Notes under the pieces: generated by a model
The model's input: the letters and a program-made list of their open reading frames with translations, nothing else
Databases searched by the model: none
What the model was told of the DNA's origin: nothing
Assembly (NCBI GenBank): GCA_050953405.1
Contig: JBMNMP010000003.1
Coordinates: 1-64,000 of the forward strand
DNA from: RUG100 sp050953405
GTDB lineage: Bacteria > Bacillota > Clostridia > Peptostreptococcales > Anaerovoracaceae
Reading direction: 5' to 3'
DNA length: 64,000 nt
Position numbers and translations under genes: made by a program
Shown: positions 26,261-34,969 of the stretch, piece after piece
How the letters are laid out: every line of letters begins with the position of its first letter
Position numbering within the stretch: the first letter of the stretch is position 1

Positions 26261-27808
26261 ATGAACAAGCTTGAAGAGCTTCGCCAGTTCAAGGCTAAGA
26301 TAGCCGAGGGCGGCGGCGAGAAAAGAATCGAAGCTCAGCACAAAAGAGGCAAGCTGACGGCCAGAGAAAGACTGGACATCCTCTTTGACGCAGACAGCTT
26401 TGTAGAAGTCGATACTTTCGTATCACACAGATGCACGAACTTCGACATGCCGAAGAAGAAGTATCATGGAGATGGAGTTGTGACCGGATACGGCACCGTG
26501 GATGGCAGACTGGTTTTCGCTTATGCTCAGGACTTTACGGTCATCGGTGGTTCACTGGGCGAGTATCATGCGGAAAAGATCTGCAAGGTACAGCAGATGG
26601 CTCTCAAAATGGGGGCTCCTATCATCGGCCTCAACGACTCGGGCGGCGCCAGAGTTGAGGAGGGCGTCAATGCGCTTTCCGGTTTCGGCAAGATTTTTAA
26701 AAACAATACGATCTCTTCAGGCGTAATACCTCAGATATCGGTTATCATGGGACCGTGTGCGGGCGGTGCGGTTTATTCACCGGCGATCACGGATTTCATC
26801 TTCATGGTGGACAAGACCAGCCAGATGTTCATCACCGGACCGCAGGTCATCAAGACAGTTACCGGTGAAGAAGTTTCCGCTCAGGAGCTGGGCGGGGCTA
26901 TGGCTCACAACGTGAAGAGCGGTGTTGCTCACTTCGTGGGCAGCGACGATGAAGATACACTCAATCAGGTCAGGGATCTGCTGAGTTACTTCCCTGCAAA
27001 CAACATGGAGACTCCTCCAGCTTATGAGTGCACGGACAGCGTCAACAGGCTGATACCGGAATTCGAGGAGATCATTCCTGACAATCCAAACAAGGCATAC
27101 GATATGTACAAGATCATCAGAGGCCTGGCCGATGACGGCAAGCTGCTGGATGTGGCTCCGCATTATGCGAAGAATATGATCACATGCTTTATCAGAATGG
27201 ACGGACAGAGCGTGGGCGTCATCGCGAATCAGCCGCAGGTGGGCGCGGGATGCCTCGACATCAACGCTTCGGACAAGGCGGCCAGATTCATCAGGAGGTG
27301 CGACGCCTTCAACATCCCCATGCTGACACTGGTGGACGTACCGGGATTCCTGCCGGGGACCGATCAGGAATTCGGCGGCATCATCAGGCACGGGGCCAAG
27401 ATGCTCTATGCTTACTGTGAAGCTACAGTGCCGCTGGTGACTGTGATCCTCAGGAAGGCTTACGGCGGTGCTTATATCGGCATGTGCAACAAGGAACTGG
27501 GAGCGGACATGGTATTTGCATGGCCATCGGCTGAGATCGCGGTCATGGGGGCTTCCGGGGCAGTCAATATCATCTCTTCCATGAAGAGGGAGATCAAGGC
27601 TGCGGACGATCCGATCGCGATGACCAAAGAAAAGATCAAGGAATACGAAGATACATTCAACAATCCGTACAGGGCTGCGGAGATGGGATATGTAGACGAT
27701 GTTATTGAACCCGCGTCCACAAGACAGAGGGTCATCAGTGCTTTCGACATGCTGGCTTCGAAGAGAGATTCCCTGCCGGCTAAGAAGCACGGAAATATTC
27801 CACTGTAG
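26261..27808 (+). CDS. mmdA: Biotin-dependent acyl-CoA carboxyltransferase (methylmalonyl-CoA decarboxylase alpha type)
   Basis: A 515-aa crotonase-fold carboxyltransferase. The ATG at 26261 is chosen for AAGGAGG 9 bp upstream. Family motifs include RLDILFDADSFVEVD near 38, the oxyanion glycines in NDSGGARVEEGV and GPCAGGAVYSPA, and the C-terminal GAYIGM. It would move the carboxyl of (S)-methylmalonyl-CoA or a similar acyl-CoA to biotin. Propionyl-CoA carboxylase beta is almost identical in sequence, but the following OadG-like and biotin-carrier genes favour a Na+-pumping decarboxylase. The membrane beta subunit is not in this window. Confidence 0.88.
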   Translation: MNKLEELRQFKAKIAEGGGEKRIEAQHKRGKLTARERLDILFDADSFVEVDTFVSHRCTNFDMPKKKYHGDGVVTGYGTVDGRLVFAYAQDFTVIGGSLGEYHAEKICKVQQMALKMGAPIIGLNDSGGARVEEGVNALSGFGKIFKNNTISSGVIPQISVIMGPCAGGAVYSPAITDFIFMVDKTSQMFITGPQVIKTVTGEEVSAQELGGAMAHNVKSGVAHFVGSDDEDTLNQVRDLLSYFPANNMETPPAYECTDSVNRLIPEFEEIIPDNPNKAYDMYKIIRGLADDGKLLDVAPHYAKNMITCFIRMDGQSVGVIANQPQVGAGCLDINASDKAARFIRRCDAFNIPMLTLVDVPGFLPGTDQEFGGIIRHGAKMLYAYCEATVPLVTVILRKAYGGAYIGMCNKELGADMVFAWPSAEIAVMGASGAVNIISSMKREIKAADDPIAMTKEKIKEYEDTFNNPYRAAEMGYVDDVIEPASTRQRVISAFDMLASKRDSLPAKKHGNIPL

Positions 27809-27819
27809 GAGGTGATCGC

Positions 27820-28293
27820 ATGGGCTTGATGGAACAATTCGCAAATCCTGAAACGATGCACTCGCTCTCGATGAGCGACAAGCTGGCAGCAACAGGCATC
27901 ACCGCCCTCATGGGAATGGGTATCACATTTTGCATTCTGCTTCTGCTGTGGCTGATAATAGCCATTCTGACAAGAGCAATAAGGGCATCTGAAAAGAAGG
28001 CAGAGGCATCTGCTCAGGAAGCAGTACCGGCTCCGGCAAAACCGGCGGCGGCACCTGCACCGGCGGCAGCGGTGAGCGAACCGGGTGCAGGCGGAGGAAC
28101 GTTGCCCGGAGCGGCGCCCGGGGATGATGCTGCACTGATTGCAGTAATAACGGCGGCGATCGCTGCTTATGAGGGCGACAGCGCCATGAAGAGCGACCTT
28201 GTAGTCCGCAGGATCAGACGCGTGGCCGGGGCTGCGCCGGTGTGGGCAAGAGAAGGCCGTCAGGAATGTATTGAAAGCAGAAGGATTGTGTAA
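27820..28293 (+). CDS. mmdD: OadG/MmdD-like small membrane subunit of a Na+-pump decarboxylase
   Basis: A 157-aa protein with one N-terminal membrane helix (about 25-49), an Ala/Pro-rich linker (about 60-85) and a C-terminal region (DDAALIAVITAAIAAYEGD, then a basic segment ending near WAREGRQE). This is the layout of delta/gamma subunits that hold decarboxylase complexes to the membrane. AGGAGG precedes the ATG, 12 bp after mmdA. Confidence 0.8.
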   Translation: MGLMEQFANPETMHSLSMSDKLAATGITALMGMGITFCILLLLWLIIAILTRAIRASEKKAEASAQEAVPAPAKPAAAPAPAAAVSEPGAGGGTLPGAAPGDDAALIAVITAAIAAYEGDSAMKSDLVVRRIRRVAGAAPVWAREGRQECIESRRIV

Positions 28294-28308
28294 AGGAGAA
28301 CATACAAA

Positions 28309-28719
28309 ATGAAACAGTACAGTATCACAGTGAATGGCACCACTTATGAAGTGGAAGTTGAAGAAAAGGGCGGCAGCACTCAGGCAGCAGCACCGGCGCC
28401 GGCAGCAGCGGCACCTGCGGCAGCTCCGAAAGAAGAGCCCAAGGCAGCGCCTGCTCCCCAAAAGGAAGAAGCGGCACCTGCGCCGGCGGCAGCACCTGCA
28501 GCCGGAGCCGTATCGGTCGACGCTCCGATGCCGGGAACAGTACTGGACGTAAAGGTAGCCCCGGGACAGGCTGTGGCCGAAGGAGACGTTCTGGTCACCC
28601 TGGAGGCTATGAAAATGGAGAACGAGATCCTGGCTCCCCAGGCGGGGACCGTTGATACAGTACCGGCAGTGAAGGGGGCTTCCGTTAACGCGGGAGATGC
28701 CCTGGTTACTCTGGTATAG
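28309..28719 (+). CDS. mmdC: Biotin carboxyl carrier subunit of the decarboxylase
   Basis: A 136-aa protein with a short N-terminal beta domain, an Ala/Pro/Lys/Glu-rich flexible linker (about 24-65) and a C-terminal biotinyl domain with the AMKME motif; Lys102 is the predicted biotin site. It would carry CO2 from the carboxyltransferase to the membrane beta subunit. Start behind AAAGGAG, 16 bp after mmdD. A hairpin follows the stop. Confidence 0.93.
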   Translation: MKQYSITVNGTTYEVEVEEKGGSTQAAAPAPAAAAPAAAPKEEPKAAPAPQKEEAAPAPAAAPAAGAVSVDAPMPGTVLDVKVAPGQAVAEGDVLVTLEAMKMENEILAPQAGTVDTVPAVKGASVNAGDALVTLV

Positions 28720-28736
28720 ATCAGAAATAAATATCG

Positions 28737-28762
28737 AGGTGCCGGTTTTTCTGCCGGCACCT
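28737..28762 (+). terminator. Hairpin after mmdC, probable terminator
   Basis: AGGTGCCGG (28737-28745) and CCGGCACCT (28754-28762) are perfect 9-bp arms with a T-rich loop. The tail after the stem is only mildly T-rich, so termination may be partial. Confidence 0.5.
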
Positions 28763-28790
28763 TCAACCTTTATATGGAATGCCATATACA
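28762..28790 (+). promoter_or_regulatory. Palindrome and weak promoter ahead of coaX
   Basis: TATATGG-AATG-CCATATA (28771-28788) is a perfect inverted repeat. It overlaps a weak TTCAAC-17-TATACA promoter candidate (28762-28790), 34 bp before coaX. Confidence 0.4.
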
Positions 28791-28823
28791 TCACGCGTAA
28801 CACAGAGCTAAAGGAGGAAACCA

Positions 28824-29645
28824 ATGCTACTGGCTTTTGATGTAGGGAACACCAATATAGTACTTGGTGTTTTTGAAGATGGTGAACTGATCCAGAACTG
28901 GCGCCTTGAAACAGACATGAACAAGAGCGCCGACGAGTACGGAATGGTCATCAATCAATTATTTTCTCATGAGGGACTGGACATCTCCAAGGTGGAGGAT
29001 GTCATTATTTCTACTGTTGTACCCTCGGTGCTGTTTACTTTGCAGCATCTTTCAAACAAGTATTTCAACAGAAGAGCGATCGTTATCGAGGCCGGTGTGA
29101 AGACCGGGCTCCTGATAAAGTACGACAATCCCAAGCAGGTGGGAGCCGACAGGATAGTCAACGCTGTCGCCGCTTATAACAAATACGGCGGGCCGCTGAT
29201 CATCATCGACTTCGGAACGGCAACGACTTTCTGCGCGGTGACCGAGAATGCGGAGTACCTGGGAGGTACGATCGCACCGGGCCTGAAGATAGCCTCCGAC
29301 GCGCTGTTCGAGAAGACCAGCAAGCTGCCCAAGGTAGAGCTGGAGCCGCCGGGCCATGTGGTATGCCGCAATACCATACAGAGCATGCAGTCCGGACTCA
29401 TATACGGGCACATGGGAATGGTGGAGTTCATCGTCGATAAGATGAAGAAAGAACTGAAGGAAACGGGCACCGAGAAACCGGTCACTGTGGTGGCTACCGG
29501 CGGCCTGGCCACACTGATCGATTCGGGCACCAGCTGCATCGACCACGTCGATAAGATGCTGACACTGGAAGGCCTGGAAATCATTTATGAAAAGAACAGA
29601 AAAAAGAAGAAGGATCATCAGCATGCCAAAGCTGTCGATAGGTGA
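28824..29645 (+). CDS. coaX: Type III pantothenate kinase
   Basis: A 273-aa enzyme for the first step of coenzyme A synthesis. DVGNTNIVLGVF at 5-16 (phosphate 1), IIDFGTATTF near 127-136 (phosphate 2) and the GADRIVNAVAA pantothenate-site segment are present. The last 15 residues are highly basic. GGAGG precedes the ATG. Its 3' end overlaps the dus start by 23 bp. Confidence 0.96.
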   Translation: MLLAFDVGNTNIVLGVFEDGELIQNWRLETDMNKSADEYGMVINQLFSHEGLDISKVEDVIISTVVPSVLFTLQHLSNKYFNRRAIVIEAGVKTGLLIKYDNPKQVGADRIVNAVAAYNKYGGPLIIIDFGTATTFCAVTENAEYLGGTIAPGLKIASDALFEKTSKLPKVELEPPGHVVCRNTIQSMQSGLIYGHMGMVEFIVDKMKKELKETGTEKPVTVVATGGLATLIDSGTSCIDHVDKMLTLEGLEIIYEKNRKKKKDHQHAKAVDR

Positions 29646-30585
29646 TCTGGAGCTGGAGAATCCCTTTTTCGCCGCGCCGATGGCCGGTATATCAGACGCG
29701 CCCATGAGAAAACTCTGCAGAGAGATGGGAGCGTCTTTGGTGTACAGCGAAATGGTCAGCGGCAAGGGATTGATATATCACAGCCGCAAGACGGCGGAGC
29801 TGCTGAAGATGTACGACGATGAAGGACCGGTGGCCTTTCAGATCTTCGGCAGCGAACCGGAGGTGATGGAGCAGGCTGCGAGGATGCTTTCCGGCGCAGG
29901 CAACGCCATCCTTGACATCAACATGGGCTGCCCGGTGCCCAAGATCGTATCCAACGGAGAGGGCTCGGCGCTGCTGAAAAACCTGCAGCGGCTGCACGAC
30001 GTAGCCGCGGCGGTGGTCAGGGGTTCCGGAGGCAAGCCGGTGACCGCCAAGATACGCATCGGATGGGATGAGAAGAGCATCGTAGCCCCGCAGGCGGCGA
30101 TAGCCCTGGAAGCTGCGGGCGTATCCGCCGTGGCCGTGCACGGGAGGACCAGATCTCAGTTCTATACAGGCAGGGCGGACTGGGATCAGATAGCCAGGGT
30201 GAAGAAAGCTGTATCCGTGCCCGTGATCGGGAACGGTGATGTCTTCAGCGCTGAAGACGGCATGCGCATGATGGAGGAAACCGGCTGCGACTTTGTGATG
30301 GTGGCCCGCGGCATGCTGGGGAATCCCTGGATATTCCGCGAGCTGAATGCTGCGTGGCGCGGCCGGCCTGTGCCCCCGCCGCCGACGAAAGAAGAACGCC
30401 TTGCTATGATGCTGCGTCATTTCGATATGCTGCAGGCTGAAAAAGGAGAACGGCGTGCGGTGCTCGAGATGCGCAAGCACGCCGGCTGGTATATCAGAGG
30501 TATCCAGGGTGCAGCCCGTATGAGGAGCGAAATAAACAGGGCGGAAACAGCAGCGGAACTGAAACACCTGATCGAAACTTACTAA
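29623..30585 (+). CDS. dus: tRNA-dihydrouridine synthase
   Basis: A 320-aa FMN enzyme that reduces uridines in the tRNA D-loop. The ATG at 29623 is chosen because AGAAGGAT lies upstream and the protein then starts as relatives do (MPKLSIGDLELENP). APMAGISDAPMR binds flavin, and the catalytic Cys is in NMGCPVPKI (about residue 102). HGRTRSQFYTGRADW and the C-terminal helical tRNA-binding domain are present. Upstream Met codons lie inside coaX. Confidence 0.95.
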   Translation: MPKLSIGDLELENPFFAAPMAGISDAPMRKLCREMGASLVYSEMVSGKGLIYHSRKTAELLKMYDDEGPVAFQIFGSEPEVMEQAARMLSGAGNAILDINMGCPVPKIVSNGEGSALLKNLQRLHDVAAAVVRGSGGKPVTAKIRIGWDEKSIVAPQAAIALEAAGVSAVAVHGRTRSQFYTGRADWDQIARVKKAVSVPVIGNGDVFSAEDGMRMMEETGCDFVMVARGMLGNPWIFRELNAAWRGRPVPPPPTKEERLAMMLRHFDMLQAEKGERRAVLEMRKHAGWYIRGIQGAARMRSEINRAETAAELKHLIETY

Positions 30586-30598
30586 TTTATTCAAAATA

Positions 30599-30627
30599 TT
30601 GCTAAGAGTGAAGTCATTTGATATACT
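30599..30627 (+). promoter_or_regulatory. Promoter of the EF-G paralogue
   Basis: TTGCTA (30599-30604) and TATACT (30622-30627) are 17 bp apart, 38 bp before the ATG. Confidence 0.65.
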
Positions 30628-30664
30628 ATACTGCGTAAGAAAAAAATTAGGAGGACTTACCAAT

Positions 30665-32629
30665 ATGAAAGGCTATACCAGCGATAATATCAGAAATGTC
30701 GCCTTGCTCGGGCACAGCGGCAGCGGAAAGACAACTTTCCTTGAGGCTGCACTTGCACAGACTGGTGCGATTGACAAAATGGGTTCGATCGATAAGGGAA
30801 CTACGGTTTCCGATTACGACAAGATCGAAAAGGAAAAGGGATATTCCATCAATGCTACTGTAGCCCCGGTAGAATACAAGAATGTGAAGATCAACTTCAT
30901 TGATACACCGGGATACTTCGACTTCGTGGGTGAAGTAAATGCTGCACTGACAGCGGCCGAAGCAGCTATCATTCTGGTAGATGCTGGTGCAGGCATCCAG
31001 GTAGGTACCGAAAAGGCCTGGAAAGTCTGCGAGCAGTACGGAACTCCGAGATTCATAGTGTTGAGCAGGAAAGAGGGAGACGAATACGATTTTGAGAAGA
31101 CATTCGGCGAGTTGAAGGAAAAATTCGGCGATGCTCTGACAGCGTTCGATTATCCGCTCTCCGGAGACATCGATGACGATCTGATGGAAGCCATCGCTTC
31201 TTCCGATGATGCACTGATGGAAAAGTTCTTCGAAGGCGAAGAGTTCTCTGCTGACGAGATCAAGACCGGTCTGAAGCAGGGCATCCAGAGCGGAGAAATA
31301 GTGCCCGTATGCACGACACCGTTCGAAGCGGCAAAGAGCTGTGAAAACATCCTCGGCATGCTGGTCGACTGTGCACCTTCGGCTGCAGACCACAAGACAT
31401 ACAAAGGCCTCGACGACAACGGGGAGACCATCGAACTGGAGTCAAAGCCCGACGGTGCTGCCAGCGGCTTTGTATTCAAGACCATCAACGACCCCTTCGC
31501 AGGAAAGATATCCCTGATCAAGGTGGTATGCGGACAGCTGAAGGCGGGCGAAGAAATGCTCAACGAGAGAACAGAGAACGCTGAAAAGCTGGGCAAGCTG
31601 TTCACCATGCGCGGCAACCGTCAGGAGGACATCGACAGCGCTCCGGCCGGAGATATCGCTGCAGTTGCCAAGCTGCAGTACACGCTTTCCGGGGATACGC
31701 TCTGCGACAAGAAAGAACCTGTGGAATACGTGCCGCCTGCTTACCCGACACCAAAGCTGTATACGGCTATCGAGGCTGCGGAAAAGAAGCAGGAGGACAA
31801 GGTCTTCTCCGGTCTCGCAAGGCTGAGAGAAGAGGATCCTTCGTTCACTATAGAGAGAAACAATGAGACTAAGCAGACTCTGCTGGGCGTACAGGGCGAA
31901 CAGCAGATGAACGTGATCATGGAAAAGCTGAAGGACAGATTCGGCGTTGAAGTGAAGACCATACCGCAGAAGATAGCTTATCGTGAAACTATCCGCGGCA
32001 CATCCGATGTTCAGGGCAAACACAAAAAGCAGTCCGGCGGTGCCGGACAGTACGGCGATGTACACATCAAGTTCTCACCGTGCGATGCAGACTTTGAATT
32101 CGAAGAGACGCTGTTCGGCGGCTCGGTACCCAAGAACTACGTACCGGCCATTGAGAAGGGACTCGTAGAATCCATGGAAAAGGGACCGCTCGCCGGATGC
32201 AAGGTACAGGGCGTTCACGCAAACCTGTACGACGGTTCCTATCACGAAGTAGACTCCAACGAAATGGCGTTCAAGATCGCTGCTTCCCTGGCGTTCAAGA
32301 AGGGTATCGTTGAGGCGAGCCCCTGCCTGCTGGAGCCGATCATGCACCTGGTGATCACAGTGCCCGATGAGAACATGGGCGACATCATGGGCGACATGAA
32401 CAAGAGAAGAGGACGTATACTCGGATCAGAGCCTCTGAGCAGCGGCGATCAGAAGATCATCGCGGAAGCACCGCAGGCGGAGCTCTTTGACTATGCGATC
32501 ACCGTTCGTTCGATGACACAGGGCCGCGGATCGTTCGACATGAACTTTGACCGCTACGACCCGATGCCGCAGCAGCTGGCTGATAAGGTCATTGAAAACT
32601 ACAAGGCGGAGCAGGAAGCCAACAAATAA
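30665..32629 (+). CDS. Elongation factor G-like translational GTPase paralogue
   Basis: A 654-aa protein with the five-domain EF-G layout, distinct from fusA at 55222. The ATG at 30665 has TAGGAGG upstream. The P-loop is GHSGSGKTT (16-24) rather than GHIDAGKTT, and the G3 motif is DTPGYFDF. Where G4 should read NKMD the protein has SRKE (in IVLSRKEGDEYDF). Domain IV and V motifs are kept (KKQSGGAGQYGDV, SMTQGRGSF). Such paralogues are common in Firmicutes and their role is not settled. The altered G4 suggests changed nucleotide use. It is monocistronic. Confidence 0.9.
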   Translation: MKGYTSDNIRNVALLGHSGSGKTTFLEAALAQTGAIDKMGSIDKGTTVSDYDKIEKEKGYSINATVAPVEYKNVKINFIDTPGYFDFVGEVNAALTAAEAAIILVDAGAGIQVGTEKAWKVCEQYGTPRFIVLSRKEGDEYDFEKTFGELKEKFGDALTAFDYPLSGDIDDDLMEAIASSDDALMEKFFEGEEFSADEIKTGLKQGIQSGEIVPVCTTPFEAAKSCENILGMLVDCAPSAADHKTYKGLDDNGETIELESKPDGAASGFVFKTINDPFAGKISLIKVVCGQLKAGEEMLNERTENAEKLGKLFTMRGNRQEDIDSAPAGDIAAVAKLQYTLSGDTLCDKKEPVEYVPPAYPTPKLYTAIEAAEKKQEDKVFSGLARLREEDPSFTIERNNETKQTLLGVQGEQQMNVIMEKLKDRFGVEVKTIPQKIAYRETIRGTSDVQGKHKKQSGGAGQYGDVHIKFSPCDADFEFEETLFGGSVPKNYVPAIEKGLVESMEKGPLAGCKVQGVHANLYDGSYHEVDSNEMAFKIAASLAFKKGIVEASPCLLEPIMHLVITVPDENMGDIMGDMNKRRGRILGSEPLSSGDQKIIAEAPQAELFDYAITVRSMTQGRGSFDMNFDRYDPMPQQLADKVIENYKAEQEANK

Positions 32630-32640
32630 AATCACAGATA

Positions 32641-32667
32641 AGGGCCGGCGCAGCCGGCCCTATTTTT
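32641..32667 (+). terminator. Terminator after the EF-G paralogue
   Basis: AGGGCCGGC (32641-32649) and GCCGGCCCT (32653-32661) enclose a 3-nt loop and are followed by ATTTTT. Confidence 0.9.
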
Positions 32668-32692
32668 GTGCCTGCGCGCAGCAATGTTGAAC

Positions 32693-32721
32693 TTGCACAG
32701 CGGACGAAAGGCTTGTATTAT
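32693..32721 (+). promoter_or_regulatory. Promoter of the DUF1461-like gene
   Basis: TTGCAC (32693-32698) and TATTAT (32716-32721) are 17 bp apart. The -10 ends 8 bases before the ATG at 32729, which implies a leaderless or nearly leaderless mRNA. Confidence 0.55.
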
Positions 32722-32728
32722 ATTAGGT

Positions 32729-33454
32729 ATGAAAAGATACAGAAGGAATTCACGGAAGAACCCCTGGCGAAACAGCCTGGCGGAGAAACATATACAGAAA
32801 GACGTGTTTTTTGCGCGTCTGCTGCTGATATCGATACCGCTGATGATAGTGTGTATTTCAGCAAATATAACCCTGCGGATGTCGAACACTTATCAGTATT
32901 CACTGACTTCATCGCAGATCCTCAATGTGGCGCCGTACTCGGTGGACCAGACGAAACTGGTCGATCTCTTCGGCCAGTATATGCAGCATAGAACGGATTC
33001 GTTTGCACTCAAGGAATCGGTGGATTACGATCCCCAGGATGTGTTCACTGTCAAGGACAAGGTGGCCATGCATCACCTGCGGGTGATGACGGATGCCCTG
33101 CTGCTGGTTGGCATCGCTGCCCTGCTGGTGACCGCGTTGAGTTATTTCATGCTGATAAGGATGCGACGAAAAGTCATCCACATGGAGTATTTCAAGAAAT
33201 CATTCATCATCTTCCTGGTGCTGGCAGCCGTGTCTGCGTTGGTGAAGGTGGTACCGCCCCTGAGGGCGCTGACCTGGGGGAGGTTCTTCCAGCTCAACCA
33301 CGACGGATCAGACCTTCTAGCCCTGATATTCGATCACGGTTTTTACACTCAGGTCACTATTTTTGATTTGATAATATCGTTTGTACTGATGGCTATCCTG
33401 GCTTACTTCACATGGGAAGTTGCGGGCAGGAAGAAGATGTTCAGACGAAGATAA
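32729..33454 (+). CDS. DUF1461-like integral membrane protein
   Basis: A 241-aa membrane protein. A basic N-terminus (about 1-27) precedes one membrane helix (about 28-50), a loop of about 80 residues outside the membrane, and three further helices (about 117-142, 158-180 and 207-230). The loop elements (VFTVKDKVAMHHLR and FFQLNHDGSDLLALIF) resemble the conserved parts of DUF1461. Function is unknown. ATG at 32729 is chosen because earlier Met codons lie upstream of the predicted transcript start; no Shine-Dalgarno is present. The DJ-1 gene follows after 10 bp. Confidence 0.7.
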   Translation: MKRYRRNSRKNPWRNSLAEKHIQKDVFFARLLLISIPLMIVCISANITLRMSNTYQYSLTSSQILNVAPYSVDQTKLVDLFGQYMQHRTDSFALKESVDYDPQDVFTVKDKVAMHHLRVMTDALLLVGIAALLVTALSYFMLIRMRRKVIHMEYFKKSFIIFLVLAAVSALVKVVPPLRALTWGRFFQLNHDGSDLLALIFDHGFYTQVTIFDLIISFVLMAILAYFTWEVAGRKKMFRRR

Positions 33455-33464
33455 AGGAGAAGTT

Positions 33465-34010
33465 ATGGTTTATGTACATTTGGCAACAGGATTTGAAGAA
33501 GTGGAAGCTGCCAGCATCGTGGATATGCTGAGGCGCGGAAACGTAGAGACAGCTCTGGTATCGGTCACCGGAGAAGAGGTGGTCAGCGGAGCTCACGACA
33601 TCAGGTTCACAGCAGATCTGCTGTTTGAAGACGCGGATTACGACAGCTGCGAGATGATCGTGCTCCCGGGCGGCATGCCGGGCACCACAAATCTCCAGGA
33701 GCACGACGGGCTCTGCGATAAGATAAAGGAATTCGCAGAGGCCGGGAAGTGGACCTGTGCAGTTTGTGCGGCTCCGATGGTACTCGCTTCCTGCGGCATC
33801 CTCAAAGGCAGGAAAGCTACCATTTATCCGGGCATGGAAAAATACATAGAAGGTGCGCAGCACACTGAAGGGCCGGTAGTCAAAGACGGCACCATCATTA
33901 CCAGTCAGGCACCGGGAACGGCGATGCTGTTCGGACTGGAGCTGGTGGCCGCCCTCAAGGGAGAAGAAGCGAAAGAAGCCGTCCGCAGTGAGCTCTTCAT
34001 GGCCATCTAA
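33465..34010 (+). CDS. DJ-1/PfpI family protein
   Basis: A 181-aa flavodoxin-like protein of the DJ-1/YajL/ThiJ group. The start is the ATG at 33465 with AAGGAG upstream. The reactive Cys lies in AVCAAPMVLA (about residue 104), with the upstream Glu in GFEEVEA near 15, which is the pair conserved in DJ-1. Proposed roles include protein or glyoxal deglycation and oxidative-stress protection. It lies between the DUF1461-like gene and the PHP gene with short gaps, so all three are probably co-transcribed. Confidence 0.93.
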   Translation: MVYVHLATGFEEVEAASIVDMLRRGNVETALVSVTGEEVVSGAHDIRFTADLLFEDADYDSCEMIVLPGGMPGTTNLQEHDGLCDKIKEFAEAGKWTCAVCAAPMVLASCGILKGRKATIYPGMEKYIEGAQHTEGPVVKDGTIITSQAPGTAMLFGLELVAALKGEEAKEAVRSELFMAI

Positions 34011-34021
34011 GCAGTATCACA

Positions 34022-34873
34022 ATGAGCGAAATCAATTTTATGGGCAGAACGGATGTCGATCTGCATCTGCATACCTGGTACTCGGACGGGGCGACCTCTC
34101 CGGCGAGCGTCGTCGACTGGGCTGCAAAACGGGGCTTGACAATGATCGCGATCACGGATCACGACGGAGTCGACGGCATCGATGAAGCCGCCCTGGCAGC
34201 GGCAGCGCTGCCCGGTCGGGGCATGGAGGTCATTCCCGGTATAGAACTGTCGACGGAGTTCGACGGTGAAGATGCGAGGGGCACGGGACTCCACATACTC
34301 GGCTATCATATCGACAGGCACGACAGGGAACTGACAGAAACCTGCGAGGAAGTGCGGCGCGCCCGCAGGAATAGAAACGAGAGACTGCTGCAGCGTCTCA
34401 GCGAGGCCGGGTATCCGCTGGAACTGTCGCAGCTGGTGGCCCGCGAGGGACAGGATTTCATAGGCAAGCCCAACATCGCCAGAGCCATGGTGAAGCAGGG
34501 ATACATAGCGGACACACAGACGGCATTCAGAGATATTTTTTCCCGCCCGGAGATGAGGGCCGTGAAAAAGAAGAAAATATCATCGAGCAGAGCCGTGCAG
34601 CTGATAAAGGCTGCCGGCGGCATACCGGTGCTCGCCCATCCGGGACTGATCAGACATATAGGCCGGCGGGAGAGCGGGGAATTCTTCACAGTTTTCAAGC
34701 GCATGCTGGATGAGCTCTGCGGCTTTGGCGTCCAGGGGCTGGAGTGCGACTATGCCGAGCACAGCCCGGCGGAACGGGAAACCTTTGCGGCCATCGCAAG
34801 AGAGCACGGTCTCGCGATCACGAGGGGATCCGACTATCACGGCGATGACAGTCACGGCAGTTTTGACATTTGA
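34022..34873 (+). CDS. PHP-domain phosphoesterase (RNase AM/YciV-like)
   Basis: A 283-aa trinuclear-metal hydrolase. PHP motifs are DLHLHTWYSDG (about 12-22), ITDHDGVDG (about 41-49), a Glu in PGIELS, AHPGLI (about 204) and the C-terminal GSDYHGD. Relatives act as 5'-3' exoribonucleases on short RNAs or as 3',5'-nucleotide phosphatases. The Shine-Dalgarno is weak, and ATG 34040 is an alternative start. It ends just before the cysS promoter. Confidence 0.88.
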   Translation: MSEINFMGRTDVDLHLHTWYSDGATSPASVVDWAAKRGLTMIAITDHDGVDGIDEAALAAAALPGRGMEVIPGIELSTEFDGEDARGTGLHILGYHIDRHDRELTETCEEVRRARRNRNERLLQRLSEAGYPLELSQLVAREGQDFIGKPNIARAMVKQGYIADTQTAFRDIFSRPEMRAVKKKKISSSRAVQLIKAAGGIPVLAHPGLIRHIGRRESGEFFTVFKRMLDELCGFGVQGLECDYAEHSPAERETFAAIAREHGLAITRGSDYHGDDSHGSFDI

Positions 34874-34888
34874 GTCCCTTTGCCATTC

Positions 34889-34917
34889 TTGATATCACGC
34901 GGATTATAATATATAAT
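34889..34917 (+). promoter_or_regulatory. cysS promoter
   Basis: TTGATA (34889-34894) and TATAAT (34912-34917) are 17 bp apart. The leader of about 45 nt has a small hairpin but no T-box. Confidence 0.75.
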
Positions 34918-34969
34918 GACTGAGCGGGTGTGCCTACCTGCTCATTACGTTTATAAAGGAGTGTTTACC

